Of a stretch of DNA of 64,000 nt, positions 25,130 to 33,119 are shown piece after piece. Source of the DNA: Aminicenans sp964648465 (GTDB taxonomy: Bacteria > Acidobacteriota > Aminicenantia > Aminicenantales > Aminicenantaceae). Under the pieces are notes generated by a model. The model saw only the letters and a list, made by a program, of their open reading frames with translations. It was not told the origin of the DNA and did no database searches. A program made the translations under genes and the position numbers. Numbering within the stretch: position 1 is the first letter of the stretch; every line of letters starts with the position of its first letter. The stretch covers positions 1 through 64,000 of the forward strand of contig CAZYMU010000002.1 in assembly GCA_964648465.1 (NCBI GenBank), in the 5' to 3' direction.

Positions 25130-26077
25130 ATGAAAAGAACGAACAGCATGAAAGTTTTTGCAGGGTCTTCTAACCCGGCTTTGGCAAAAGAAATTGTCAA
25201 TTACTTGAATATTAATGAAGGAAAGTGTGTTTTAGAAAAATTTAGTGACGGAGAAATCCATTTTTACATTGATGAAAATGTGCGGGGTGAAGATGTTTTT
25301 ATTATTCAAGCGGGTGCTCACGAAGCCAATTTTCATATTATGGAGCTATTCATTATGATTGATGCTTTCAAGCGGGCATCTGCAGAGAGAATTACAGCTG
25401 TTATTCCTTATTATTGTTATGCCCGGCAGGATTGGAAAGACCGGCCTAGAGTACCCATCTCTGCACGGCTTATTGCAGATTTACTGGAAGCGGCAGGGGC
25501 TGATAGGGTATTAACAATGGACCTTCATTCTCCTCAAATTCAAGGGTTCTTCTCTATCCCTGTTGATAACTTGATGGCAGGCCCTGTGCTTGTGAAATAT
25601 ATTGAGAGCTTGCACTTAAAAAATTTGACAATTGTATCCCCGGATGTGGGCGGTGCGGGTAGAGCTAGATGGTTTGCAAAAAGACTGAGGGCTCATTTGG
25701 CCATCATTGATAAACGGAGGCCAAGTCCAAATGTCGCCAAGGTACTTCATGTTATTGGTGATGTTAAAGATCGAAATGTGGTTGTCCTTGATGATATGGT
25801 TGATACTGCCGGTACTCTTGTACGGAGTGTCGAAGCCCTGAAAAGGGAAGGTGCGCGGAGGATTTTTGCGGCGTGCACTCACCCTGTTTTGTCTAGGGGG
25901 GCGGTAGAGAAAATGTGGAATTCGGATTTGGAAAAGATAATTGTTACAAATACGATTCCATTGAAAGAAAAATGGAAAGCCAGTGAAAAAATGCTTGTGC
26001 TTTCAGTTGCAGAACTTTTTGGAGAGGCCGTTCGGAGGATTAACAGGGGAAGCTCTGTAAGTTCTTTGTTTACGTAA
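25130..26077 (+). CDS. prs: Ribose-phosphate pyrophosphokinase (PRPP synthetase)
   Basis: Makes PRPP from ribose 5-phosphate and ATP for nucleotide, histidine and tryptophan synthesis. Motifs: FAGSSNPALAKEI, FSDGEI, PYYCYARQDWKDRPR, TMDLHSPQIQGFF, and the PRPP-binding VVLDDMVDTAGTL. The length of 315 aa is standard. A GAGGAG site precedes the ATG. It follows tRNA-Gln and ispE, as in the lolB-ispE-prs order of enterobacteria. Confidence 0.96.
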   Translation: MKRTNSMKVFAGSSNPALAKEIVNYLNINEGKCVLEKFSDGEIHFYIDENVRGEDVFIIQAGAHEANFHIMELFIMIDAFKRASAERITAVIPYYCYARQDWKDRPRVPISARLIADLLEAAGADRVLTMDLHSPQIQGFFSIPVDNLMAGPVLVKYIESLHLKNLTIVSPDVGGAGRARWFAKRLRAHLAIIDKRRPSPNVAKVLHVIGDVKDRNVVVLDDMVDTAGTLVRSVEALKREGARRIFAACTHPVLSRGAVEKMWNSDLEKIIVTNTIPLKEKWKASEKMLVLSVAELFGEAVRRINRGSSVSSLFT

Positions 26078-26090
26078 GGAGGAAGAGGAC

Positions 26091-26765
26091 ATGAGTTTTA
26101 TGATTAGGGCAGAAATGAGGGAAGTTTTTGGGAAAAATGCATCACGTCGGCTGAGAAAGGAAGGGAAATTACCTGCTGTTTTTTATGGGAAAAATATCCA
26201 AAATGTTTCTCTCATATTGGATAAAAAGGAGATCTTTGACGTTTTGAAGTCTGAAACTGGGGAGAACACAATTTTTAAGGTTTCTTTCAATTCTAAGAAA
26301 AAAAATGCAATGATAAAAGAATTACAAAAAGACCCTGTTACTGATGAATTACTTCATGCGGATCTTATCCTAATTGCAATGGATGAGGTTGTAAATATTA
26401 CAGTTCCTCTCGTTCTTATCGGAGAGGCTGTGGGAGTAAAGGCAGAAGGAGGGTTTGTTGATTGTGTTAATCGTGAAATTGAGGTTGAGTGTCTTCCCAA
26501 GGACATTCCCGAGAATATAGAAATTGATATTAGCGATCTTCATCTACACCAGTCCATCAAGCTGGATGAAATTTCTCCTCCTAAGGGAGTAACAATTACA
26601 ACTGACCCCCAGTCAGTGATAGTCCTGATTCAAGCTCCTTCTAAGGAAGAAGAAGTTAAAGAAGTTGAGGAAGTTGAGGAAGTTGAGGAAGAGATTACAG
26701 AAGAGAAGGAACCAGAAATCATCAAAAAAGAGAAGGCCGAGGAAGAGAAAGGAAAGAAGGGGTAA
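26091..26765 (+). CDS. rplY: 50S ribosomal protein L25/CTC form
   Basis: 5S-rRNA-binding protein of the CTC type. The N-terminal L25 domain (GKNASRRLRKEGKLPAVFYG) is followed by the C-terminal TL5 domain (IPLVLIGEAVGV-like VPLVLIGEAVGVKAEGG, CLPKDIPENIEIDI). After residue ~180 comes an acidic and lysine-rich tail of about 40 residues built partly from a 9-bp DNA repeat. An AAGGAGG site lies upstream. It precedes pth, the common rplY-pth pairing. Confidence 0.93.
   Translation: MSFMIRAEMREVFGKNASRRLRKEGKLPAVFYGKNIQNVSLILDKKEIFDVLKSETGENTIFKVSFNSKKKNAMIKELQKDPVTDELLHADLILIAMDEVVNITVPLVLIGEAVGVKAEGGFVDCVNREIEVECLPKDIPENIEIDISDLHLHQSIKLDEISPPKGVTITTDPQSVIVLIQAPSKEEEVKEVEEVEEVEEEITEEKEPEIIKKEKAEEEKGKKG
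26661..26687 (+). repeat. Three exact 9-bp tandem copies inside rplY
   Basis: GAAGTTGAG repeated three times in frame, encoding EVE-type triplets in the acidic tail. Slippage here would change tail length without a frameshift. Confidence 0.8.
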
Positions 26766-26768
26766 TCT

Positions 26769-27344
26769 TTGTGGATTGTGGTTGGATTGGGAAATCCAGG
26801 GAAACGATATTCCCGGACAAGGCACAATGCCGGTTTTCTTTTCTTGAAGAGAGTTGCCAAAGAATGGCAGGTAAGACTGAAAAAGAGGATGTATTCATCT
26901 AAAGCTAATATTGTAGAAAACAAGCAAGGGAAGATTCTTTTAGCTGTCCCCCAGACATATATGAATAACAGTGGTCTTGCGGTTGTGCAAATTCTTGAGG
27001 GAAGAAAAGTGATGCCAGATCAGCTTGTTATTGTTTATGATGATCTGGATATTCCCCTTGGGGAAATCAGGATACGGAAAGAAGGAGGGGCAGGAACTCA
27101 CAAAGGGATGAACTCTATTATTCATGAGATTAATACGACTCAATTTCCACGGATAAGGATCGGTATCGGCCCATTAACTCCTAATGTTAATGCCACAGAT
27201 TTTGTGCTTTCCTCTTTTGATGGAGGGGAGATGGTAAAGCTTGAGGAGGGCATGATGAAGGCTAAAGATGCGCTGGACTTAATCCTGTCGGGTAAAATCG
27301 AAAAGGCTATGAATTTATTCAACATAAAAGTTAATTCGAATTAG
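26769..27344 (+). CDS. pth: Peptidyl-tRNA hydrolase
   Basis: Releases peptides from stalled peptidyl-tRNA. The active-site motifs are WIVVGLGNPGKRYSRTRHNAG (Asn and His of the catalytic set), YMNNSG, VYDDLDIPLG and GGAGTHKGMNSI. Length 191 aa is usual. The start is a TTG at 26769, three bases after the rplY stop, so it depends on coupling with rplY. Confidence 0.95.
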   Translation: MWIVVGLGNPGKRYSRTRHNAGFLFLKRVAKEWQVRLKKRMYSSKANIVENKQGKILLAVPQTYMNNSGLAVVQILEGRKVMPDQLVIVYDDLDIPLGEIRIRKEGGAGTHKGMNSIIHEINTTQFPRIRIGIGPLTPNVNATDFVLSSFDGGEMVKLEEGMMKAKDALDLILSGKIEKAMNLFNIKVNSN

Positions 27345-27377
27345 GTTGCCTGCCGATAAGGATTGATAATTGAATCA

Positions 27378-27413
27378 TTTGCTTTATAGAGAAGATTTGC
27401 TTTATAGAGAAGA
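27378..27413 (+). repeat. 18-bp perfect tandem duplication
   Basis: TTTGCTTTATAGAGAAGA twice in a row, in the spacer between pth and rpsF. Confidence 0.85.
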
Positions 27414-27427
27414 ATAAATTAAATTAA

Positions 27428-27468
27428 AGAAGCTCCTTGTTCCTTCTTATAAAGAGAGAGGGAGCTTT
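27428..27468 (+). promoter_or_regulatory. Hairpin in the rpsF leader
   Basis: AAGCTCC (27430-27436) pairs with GGAGCTT (27461-27467), with further A-T-rich pairing inside. It lies 20 bases before the rpsF start and may be an autoregulatory leader hairpin for the S6 operon. The canonical CCG-bulge S6:S18 motif is not evident. Confidence 0.4.
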
Positions 27469-27488
27469 AAATCCATAAGGAGGTATTG

Positions 27489-27920
27489 ATGAATCGATAC
27501 GAAACAGTATTCCTGATAGCCCCTAACCTGTCAGAAGAAGACAGGGAAAATCTCATTCAAAAGATGGAAGAGATCGTTGCCAAAAAAAAGGGGAAAATGC
27601 TGAACGTAGATAAGTGGGGCAAGAAGAAGTTAGCTTATCCAATCAAGAAATTTGAGGAGGCTTTTTATGTTTTTTTCCTTTATGAAGGAGAATCGGATAT
27701 TTCTGGTGAGCTTGAACGGCGCTTCAAACAAACAGAAGCAGTTATTCGTTATTTAACCGTAAAAAAGGATACGAGAGAGAATATCCGGAGGAAGAAAAAA
27801 CGTGTTTCTAGAAAAAGAGAATACGTAGCTCCTGTGCAAAGGAGAGCAATTAAAAAGCCGGAATCCCCTGATAAGGAAACTGCCAGTGAAGAGGCAGGCA
27901 AAGAGGAGATAGAAGAATGA
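27489..27920 (+). CDS. rpsF: 30S ribosomal protein S6
   Basis: Begins MNRYETVFLIAPNLSEEDRE, with WGKKKLAYPIKKFEEAFYV, the S6 core. After residue ~95 it has a basic stretch then a Glu-rich tail, longer than the usual ~95-100 residue protein. The ATG at 27489 is five bases after AGGAGG; a TTG at 27486 is also in frame but less likely. The stop overlaps the rpsR start (ATGA). No ssb gene lies between rpsF and rpsR. Confidence 0.95.
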   Translation: MNRYETVFLIAPNLSEEDRENLIQKMEEIVAKKKGKMLNVDKWGKKKLAYPIKKFEEAFYVFFLYEGESDISGELERRFKQTEAVIRYLTVKKDTRENIRRKKKRVSRKREYVAPVQRRAIKKPESPDKETASEEAGKEEIEE

Positions 27921-28174
27921 GAAGAGAACAGAGAAGTGAAAAAACACATTTCCGGAAGTATTTCCCCCCCAAGACGAGAATCTGCCGGTTTTGTGAGAGG
28001 AATGTGAGAGATATAGATTATAAAAAAGTAGAAATTCTCCGCAGGTACGTTCCTGAGAGAGGGAAAATTACTGCAAGACGTGTTTCCGGGACATGTGCAT
28101 TCCATCAGAAAAAACTGACTGTAGCCATAAAGAGGGCAAGACTCCTGGCTTTGCTTCCTTATGTTTCGGATTGA
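27917..28174 (+). CDS. rpsR: 30S ribosomal protein S18
   Basis: The 85-residue S18 partner of S6. Contains CRFCERNVRDIDYKKVEILR and RRVSGTCAFHQKKLTVAIKRAR, so it keeps the C-x2-C ... C-x2-H zinc set of the C+ form. Its start overlaps the rpsF stop by four bases. Confidence 0.96.
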   Translation: MRREQRSEKTHFRKYFPPKTRICRFCERNVRDIDYKKVEILRRYVPERGKITARRVSGTCAFHQKKLTVAIKRARLLALLPYVSD

Positions 28175-28201
28175 GAATTAGCATTCATATTTGGAGGGAA
28201 A

Positions 28202-28813
28202 ATGAGAGTTGTCCTTAGAGAAAACATAGAAAATCTTGGCAAGAAAGGAGATATTGTGCGTGTGGCTCCCGGGTATGGAAGAAATCATCTTCTGCCCAAA
28301 AATTTAGCAATTGAAGTCACCCCATCTAACATGAAGATGATTGAAATACAGCAGCATGCCCTTAAAAAGGGATTAGAGAAAGAAATGGTGTCTTATAGAG
28401 AACTTGTCCAGAAAATCAACCTAGTAGAATTATCCTTTATCAGGAAAACGGGGGAGAAAGATGTTGTTTTTGGTTCGGTTAGTTCATCAGATATAAAAGA
28501 AGCTCTTGATAAGTTAGGTTTTGATATTGAGAAAAAGAAGATTTTGTTGGATGAGCCTATAAAAAGGCTGGGGAATTATTCAGTGCCTATTAAGATCTTT
28601 CAAGAAGAAAAAGCAGAGATAAGGATAGAAGTGATTAAGGAAAAAGCAGCTGAAAACAAAGGTGAAAAAGCGGTAAAAGAAACCGGCCCCGAAAAAAAAG
28701 AAGAGAAGAAAGCTGACAAAGAGAAAAAAGGGGAGCCCCAAAGTGAAACAAAAGTAGAAACTACGAGTGAAGGGAAAAAGGAAGAAATTTCTTCTGTAAA
28801 AGAGGCTAATTAG
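28202..28813 (+). CDS. rplI: 50S ribosomal protein L9
   Basis: The N-terminal domain MRVVLRENIENLGKKGDIVR with VAPGYGRNHLLPKNLA is diagnostic of L9, followed by the long helix and the C-terminal domain. After residue ~148 it gains a ~55-residue Lys/Glu-rich tail absent in standard L9. GGAGGGAAA precedes the ATG. It is third in the rpsF-rpsR-rplI-dnaB run. Confidence 0.95.
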   Translation: MRVVLRENIENLGKKGDIVRVAPGYGRNHLLPKNLAIEVTPSNMKMIEIQQHALKKGLEKEMVSYRELVQKINLVELSFIRKTGEKDVVFGSVSSSDIKEALDKLGFDIEKKKILLDEPIKRLGNYSVPIKIFQEEKAEIRIEVIKEKAAENKGEKAVKETGPEKKEEKKADKEKKGEPQSETKVETTSEGKKEEISSVKEAN

Positions 28814-28864
28814 GGGGGAGCCCTGAGTTTTTTACTGTGAACTAAGACAGTCAGAGGAGGGAAA

Positions 28865-30220
28865 ATGGAATTAGACTCGATGTTCCTGAAAAAAACACCG
28901 CCTCACAGCATTGAAGCTGAAAGAACTGTATTGGGAGGAATTCTTGTTAATAATAAGAGTCTTAATGTAGTTCTGTCTGTTATCTCCCCAGAAGATTTTT
29001 ATAAAGAGGCAAACCGGAAAATAATAGAAAAAATTATTTTATTAGTTGATAAAGGACTACGTGTTGACCTGCTGAGTCTGGCTGAAGAACTAAAAAAGGG
29101 AGGCTACCTTGATGAGATTGGAGGGGCCTCTTACCTTTCATCTTTGATGGATGGAGTACCAAAAAGTTTAAACATAGAATATCATGCGCAGATAATTAAA
29201 GAAAAGGCTCTTTTAAGACGACTTATTCTATCTTCTGCAAAAATAATTTCGTCAAGCTATGAACAAAGAGAGGATGCAGATCAACTTTTAAATGAAGCTC
29301 AAGCTGCAATCATTGAAGTTGCGGAACAGCGGATAAAACCGGGTTTTGTTCCTGTTGGGATGTTAACTCAGCCTGCACTGGAAATGATTGATTCCATACG
29401 CGGTCGGAAAGAAGCTGTTACTGGAGTGCCTGCAGGCTTTTGTGACCTTGATGCATTGACTTCGGGTTTTCACGGTTCTGAGTTTGTTGTAGTTGCGGCA
29501 AGGCCATCAATGGGAAAAACAGCATTATGTCTGAATATTTCCCAGCATGTGGCACTAAAAACGGATTATTCAGTTGGGTTTTTTTCGCTCGAAATGGCTA
29601 AGGAACAGGTTGTTCTCCGACTGCTCTGTGCTGAAGCTCAGATAGACTTAAAAAAAGTCAGGACAGGTTTTATCGGAGAAAGAGAGTATGAGCGCTTAAG
29701 ACTTAGTGCGGAAGTTCTTTCTAGAGGAAAAATATTTATTGATGAGAGTGCGGCTTTGACTGTCATAGAAATGAAGTCTAAGGCAAGGCGGCTGAAAATG
29801 GAGCAGAATCTTGATTTGTTGTTTATCGACTATATACAGTTAATGCGCCCTGGAGCGAGATTTGAAAACAGGACTCAGGAAATGTCTTATATCTCACGCT
29901 CTTTGAAAGAATTGGCCAAGGAACTTCGTATTCCTGTCGTGGGCATTTCTCAGCTAAGCCGAGCTCCGGAAAAGGGGCGAAGCAAACCAATACCCCAACT
30001 ATCAGATTTGAGAGAGTCAGGTGCGATAGAGCAGGATGCTGATGTTGTTATTTTTATCTATCGCCCTGAGTTTTATAATCCTGATGACGAAAGGACACGC
30101 GGAATAGCTGAAGTCAATGTGGCCAAACAGAGGAATGGCCCTACAGGAAAGATACGCCTCGCTTTCATCAAAGAATACGCGCGATTTGCTGATATGGAAT
30201 TCCGTGTTTCTGAAGAGTAA
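28865..30220 (+). CDS. dnaB: Replicative DNA helicase DnaB
   Basis: Hexameric 5'-3' helicase. The N-terminal domain starts PPHSIEAERTVLGGILV; the RecA-like core has Walker A ARPSMGKTALCLN, SLEMAKEQ, LLFIDYIQLM and SQLSRAPE, and the end has VAKQRNGPTGKIRL. No intein is visible. Length 451 aa is typical. It follows rplI, a common arrangement, and is followed three bases later by mlaE. Confidence 0.97.
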   Translation: MELDSMFLKKTPPHSIEAERTVLGGILVNNKSLNVVLSVISPEDFYKEANRKIIEKIILLVDKGLRVDLLSLAEELKKGGYLDEIGGASYLSSLMDGVPKSLNIEYHAQIIKEKALLRRLILSSAKIISSSYEQREDADQLLNEAQAAIIEVAEQRIKPGFVPVGMLTQPALEMIDSIRGRKEAVTGVPAGFCDLDALTSGFHGSEFVVVAARPSMGKTALCLNISQHVALKTDYSVGFFSLEMAKEQVVLRLLCAEAQIDLKKVRTGFIGEREYERLRLSAEVLSRGKIFIDESAALTVIEMKSKARRLKMEQNLDLLFIDYIQLMRPGARFENRTQEMSYISRSLKELAKELRIPVVGISQLSRAPEKGRSKPIPQLSDLRESGAIEQDADVVIFIYRPEFYNPDDERTRGIAEVNVAKQRNGPTGKIRLAFIKEYARFADMEFRVSEE

Positions 30221-30222
30221 AA

Positions 30223-31011
30223 ATGTTCTTTCGAAAGCAACTTTTCTTTTTAAGTCCATTTTTTCAGCAGCTTGGAGAAGTCTGGCTGCTTTTTATCAAA
30301 ACATTTAGGAATGTATTTAAAAAGCCCTGGGAAAAGAAAATATTTATTCAACAGCTTGAAGAAATAGGAGTTCGTTCCCTTCCCGTTGTTTGTCTTACAG
30401 CTGCTTTTGGAGGCCTTGTTTTTGCTCTTCAAGCCTATATAGGGTTTCACAGATACATAGGAGGTGGCACAGAAGCTTATACTGGAGCGGTTATTACGCT
30501 CGGCCTTTCAAAAGAGTTAATTCCCATTTTGGTAGGCTTAATGGTATCCGGAAGGGTGGGATCGGCTATGGCAGCAGAAATAGGGACCATGAAGATCACA
30601 GAGCAAATCGATGCTCTTATCACTCTTGGTGCAGACCCTAACCGCTACCTTGTTGTTCCAAGGACACTGGCGTGTTTGATTATGCTTCCATGCCTGACGT
30701 TTATAGGGGATGTAATCGGCGTGATTTCAGCCTATTTCTACAACGTTATAATCATGGGGGTAAATAGATTTATTTACGTAAAAAACACCATGATTTACCT
30801 TGAAGGTTGGGATGTTGTAAGCGGCCTTATTAAGACGGCAGTTTTTGGTGTCATCATTGCGATTGTCGGTTGTTGGCAGGGCCTGAAAACAGAAGGAGGC
30901 GCAGCCGGTGTAGGACAGGCAACAACGAGAACAGTTGTTATTTCCAGTATATGTATTTTGATAATAAATTTTTTCATGAGCAAGGCTCTTCCTGCTACTT
31001 TGGGTGGATGA
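30223..31011 (+). CDS. mlaE: Mla-type ABC transporter permease
   Basis: Inner-membrane permease of the MlaFEDB phospholipid transporter. Contains the family core KELIPILVGLMVSGRVGSAMAAEIGTM split over ~residues 108-134 and GADPNRYLVVPR. Four to five hydrophobic segments fit. The order permease-ATPase-MCE follows. Its stop overlaps mlaF by four bases. No mlaB or mlaC gene lies nearby. Confidence 0.93.
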   Translation: MFFRKQLFFLSPFFQQLGEVWLLFIKTFRNVFKKPWEKKIFIQQLEEIGVRSLPVVCLTAAFGGLVFALQAYIGFHRYIGGGTEAYTGAVITLGLSKELIPILVGLMVSGRVGSAMAAEIGTMKITEQIDALITLGADPNRYLVVPRTLACLIMLPCLTFIGDVIGVISAYFYNVIIMGVNRFIYVKNTMIYLEGWDVVSGLIKTAVFGVIIAIVGCWQGLKTEGGAAGVGQATTRTVVISSICILIINFFMSKALPATLGG

Positions 31012-31754
31012 TTAAAATAGTCGATTTGCACAAATCTTTTGGCGAGAATAAGGTCCTTCAAGGTGTAAACCTTATTGTTAACAGAGAAGAAACTCTTGTC
31101 ATTATCGGCCGGAGCGGATCCGGCAAAAGTGTTTTAATAAAGAATCTGATAGGCCTTATGAAACCTGAGAGAGGTAAAATTTTCGTTGACGGTGTTGAAA
31201 TAACCTGTCTTAACGGAGACGAGATCCGTAAAATCAGGAGAAAATTTGGGATGCTTTTTCAGGGGGCGGCACTTTTTGACTCCATGTCTGTGGCTCAAAA
31301 CGTTAGCTTTGGAGTGGAAAGATACAGAGATTTTTCAAAGGATAAAATCCAGGAAGTTGTTGAGGAAAGCCTGGAAAGAGTCGGCCTGAAAGGAGTGGAG
31401 GATCTCATGCCGCATGAGTTGAGCGGCGGGATGAAAAAAAGAGTCGGCCTGGCTCGGGCGATTGCCTACCGACCTGAAATTATTCTTTACGACGAGCCAT
31501 CTACAGGCATCGATCCGATTAGAGCAGATGCGATAAATGAGTTGATAATAATGATGAAAGCTAAACTAGGGGTGACCTCGATTGTCATAACTCACGATAT
31601 GGTAAGCGCTTATAAGGTTGCAGATAGAATCGCCATGCTTTATGATGGTAAAATTGTTGAAACAGGAAGGCCTGAAGATATTAAGCAGTCTGAGAATCAA
31701 ATAGTTCAGCAGTTTATTCATGGGAGTTCGGAAGGGCCTATTAAAAATTGGTGA
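31008..31754 (+). CDS. mlaF: Mla-type ABC transporter ATPase
   Basis: The ATPase of the phospholipid transporter. Walker A IGRSGSGKSVLIKNL, signature LSGGMKKRVGLARA, and Walker B IILYDEPSTGIDP with the H-loop TSIVITHDM, as in MlaF. The open frame extends upstream to 30870 inside mlaE. The true start is the ATG at 31008 (MIKIVDLHKSFG), overlapping the mlaE stop (ATGA). Confidence 0.94.
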   Translation: MIKIVDLHKSFGENKVLQGVNLIVNREETLVIIGRSGSGKSVLIKNLIGLMKPERGKIFVDGVEITCLNGDEIRKIRRKFGMLFQGAALFDSMSVAQNVSFGVERYRDFSKDKIQEVVEESLERVGLKGVEDLMPHELSGGMKKRVGLARAIAYRPEIILYDEPSTGIDPIRADAINELIIMMKAKLGVTSIVITHDMVSAYKVADRIAMLYDGKIVETGRPEDIKQSENQIVQQFIHGSSEGPIKNW

Positions 31755-31811
31755 AAGTAGCCTGTAAATGACTTATGACGATATGGCCTTTAAAATTACG
31801 GAGAGAAAGTT

Positions 31812-33119
31812 ATGAAGAGCGAACTTAAAGTAGGCATTTTTTTTGCTGTCGTTCTGGTTATGATTGCAGTTATCATATTGGTGGTAGGCGATATAAGCAA
31901 TTTATTTAAAAAACCGGGATACTCTCTTTATTTGTATTTTGATTCGGCTGTTGGCTTAGAGAAAAGAAATGTCGTGAGGTTGGCTGGAGTAAAAATCGGC
32001 TTTATCGATGATATCAGGCTAAAAGGCAGCAAAGCAGAGGTTGTATTAAGCATCGACTCTAAAGTGGGGATTAAAAAAGGTTCAAGAGCGAACCTTGCAG
32101 CCCTTGGTCTTTTGGGAGAAAAATACATAGAAATAATACCTGGAAAGGGTCCGGGGATTATTCAGCCAGGGGAGACGATGGAGAGTATATCCCCTGTCGG
32201 TTTTGATCAATTAGGTCCGGTATTGTTTTCTGTTGGCGATGAAATCAGGGAATTGGGGAAAAATTTAAGAGAGCTAGTTGGTGAGGAGAAGACAAAAGAG
32301 AATTTTAAGGAGACAATCCAGAATTTATCTGCTCTCGTTGCTGATTTAAAGGATGTCTTTGGGGCAAATAAAGGGATAATGAACGAAAGCCTGCAAAATT
32401 CCTCCAAGGCAATCCAGAATTTTGACCAGAGATCCGAGAGAATTTCTCGGAATCTGGATGAGCTGATTTCTGTTTTGAAAGACACCGTTGAAGAGAACAG
32501 GGGTGATGTCAAGTTAAGCCTGGAAAATATTAAGGAATTGATATCAAGGATTGAAGAGTCAGTGCAGCTCTTAAATGAATCTTTGAACAAAATAAATAGT
32601 GGTGATGGAACATTAGGAAAGATGATTCAGCAGCCAGAACTGTATACAAAGACTGAAGAAACAGTGCAAAGCCTTCAGAGGGTTATTCGTCCTGTTTCTT
32701 CTTTTAAGGCATGTGCCGGCCTGGAATTTGGTTATTATAGCGAAAGCAATATGATGAAGAGCAAGCTTATGCTCAGCTTATGGTCGGCATCAAAAAAATA
32801 TCTATTTGCTGAGATTATACGGGACCCGTGGCAGGACATTTTTACTTATTCTCTGCAGGGAGGAGTCCGCTTGGGAGCCCTTTCCCCGAGAGCCGGGATC
32901 GTGGAATCGAGAATGGGAGCAGGAATCGATTGTTATATTCTTGGGGACAGGTTAAAGTTCAGCTTTGAGAGTCTTGACTTTAACCGTCATCCTCGCCCGC
33001 GTCTCAGGGTTTGGGCGAGGTATGCTGCCTCGAAATATTTTTATGTACTTTTCGGTATTGATGATTTTACATTGGCTCCTCAGAGAGAATTATTTTTTGG
33101 TTTAGGACTGGGCTTGTGA
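31812..33119 (+). CDS. mlaD: MCE domain protein (MlaD-like) with C-terminal barrel-like region
   Basis: One N-terminal membrane helix (residues ~7-28) and an MCE domain (~38-115, YLYFDSAVGLEKRNVVRLAG and GLLGEKYIEI). Residues ~150-290 are coiled-coil-like, as in long MCE proteins that bridge the periplasm. The last ~140 residues are different: repeated short beta-like segments ending in FFGLGLGL suggest an outer-membrane or amphipathic beta domain. E. coli MlaD lacks this part and is about 180 aa. It follows mlaF by 57 bases. The start has GGAGAG upstream. Confidence 0.88.
   Translation: MKSELKVGIFFAVVLVMIAVIILVVGDISNLFKKPGYSLYLYFDSAVGLEKRNVVRLAGVKIGFIDDIRLKGSKAEVVLSIDSKVGIKKGSRANLAALGLLGEKYIEIIPGKGPGIIQPGETMESISPVGFDQLGPVLFSVGDEIRELGKNLRELVGEEKTKENFKETIQNLSALVADLKDVFGANKGIMNESLQNSSKAIQNFDQRSERISRNLDELISVLKDTVEENRGDVKLSLENIKELISRIEESVQLLNESLNKINSGDGTLGKMIQQPELYTKTEETVQSLQRVIRPVSSFKACAGLEFGYYSESNMMKSKLMLSLWSASKKYLFAEIIRDPWQDIFTYSLQGGVRLGALSPRAGIVESRMGAGIDCYILGDRLKFSFESLDFNRHPRPRLRVWARYAASKYFYVLFGIDDFTLAPQRELFFGLGLGL

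Noticed and set aside
27428..27468. Canonical S6:S18 leader motif
   Set aside because: A hairpin exists, but the conserved CCG bulge pattern is not evident.
30870..31007. 46-residue N-terminal extension of mlaF
   Set aside because: Lies inside mlaE in another frame; ABC homology begins at the ATG at 31008.
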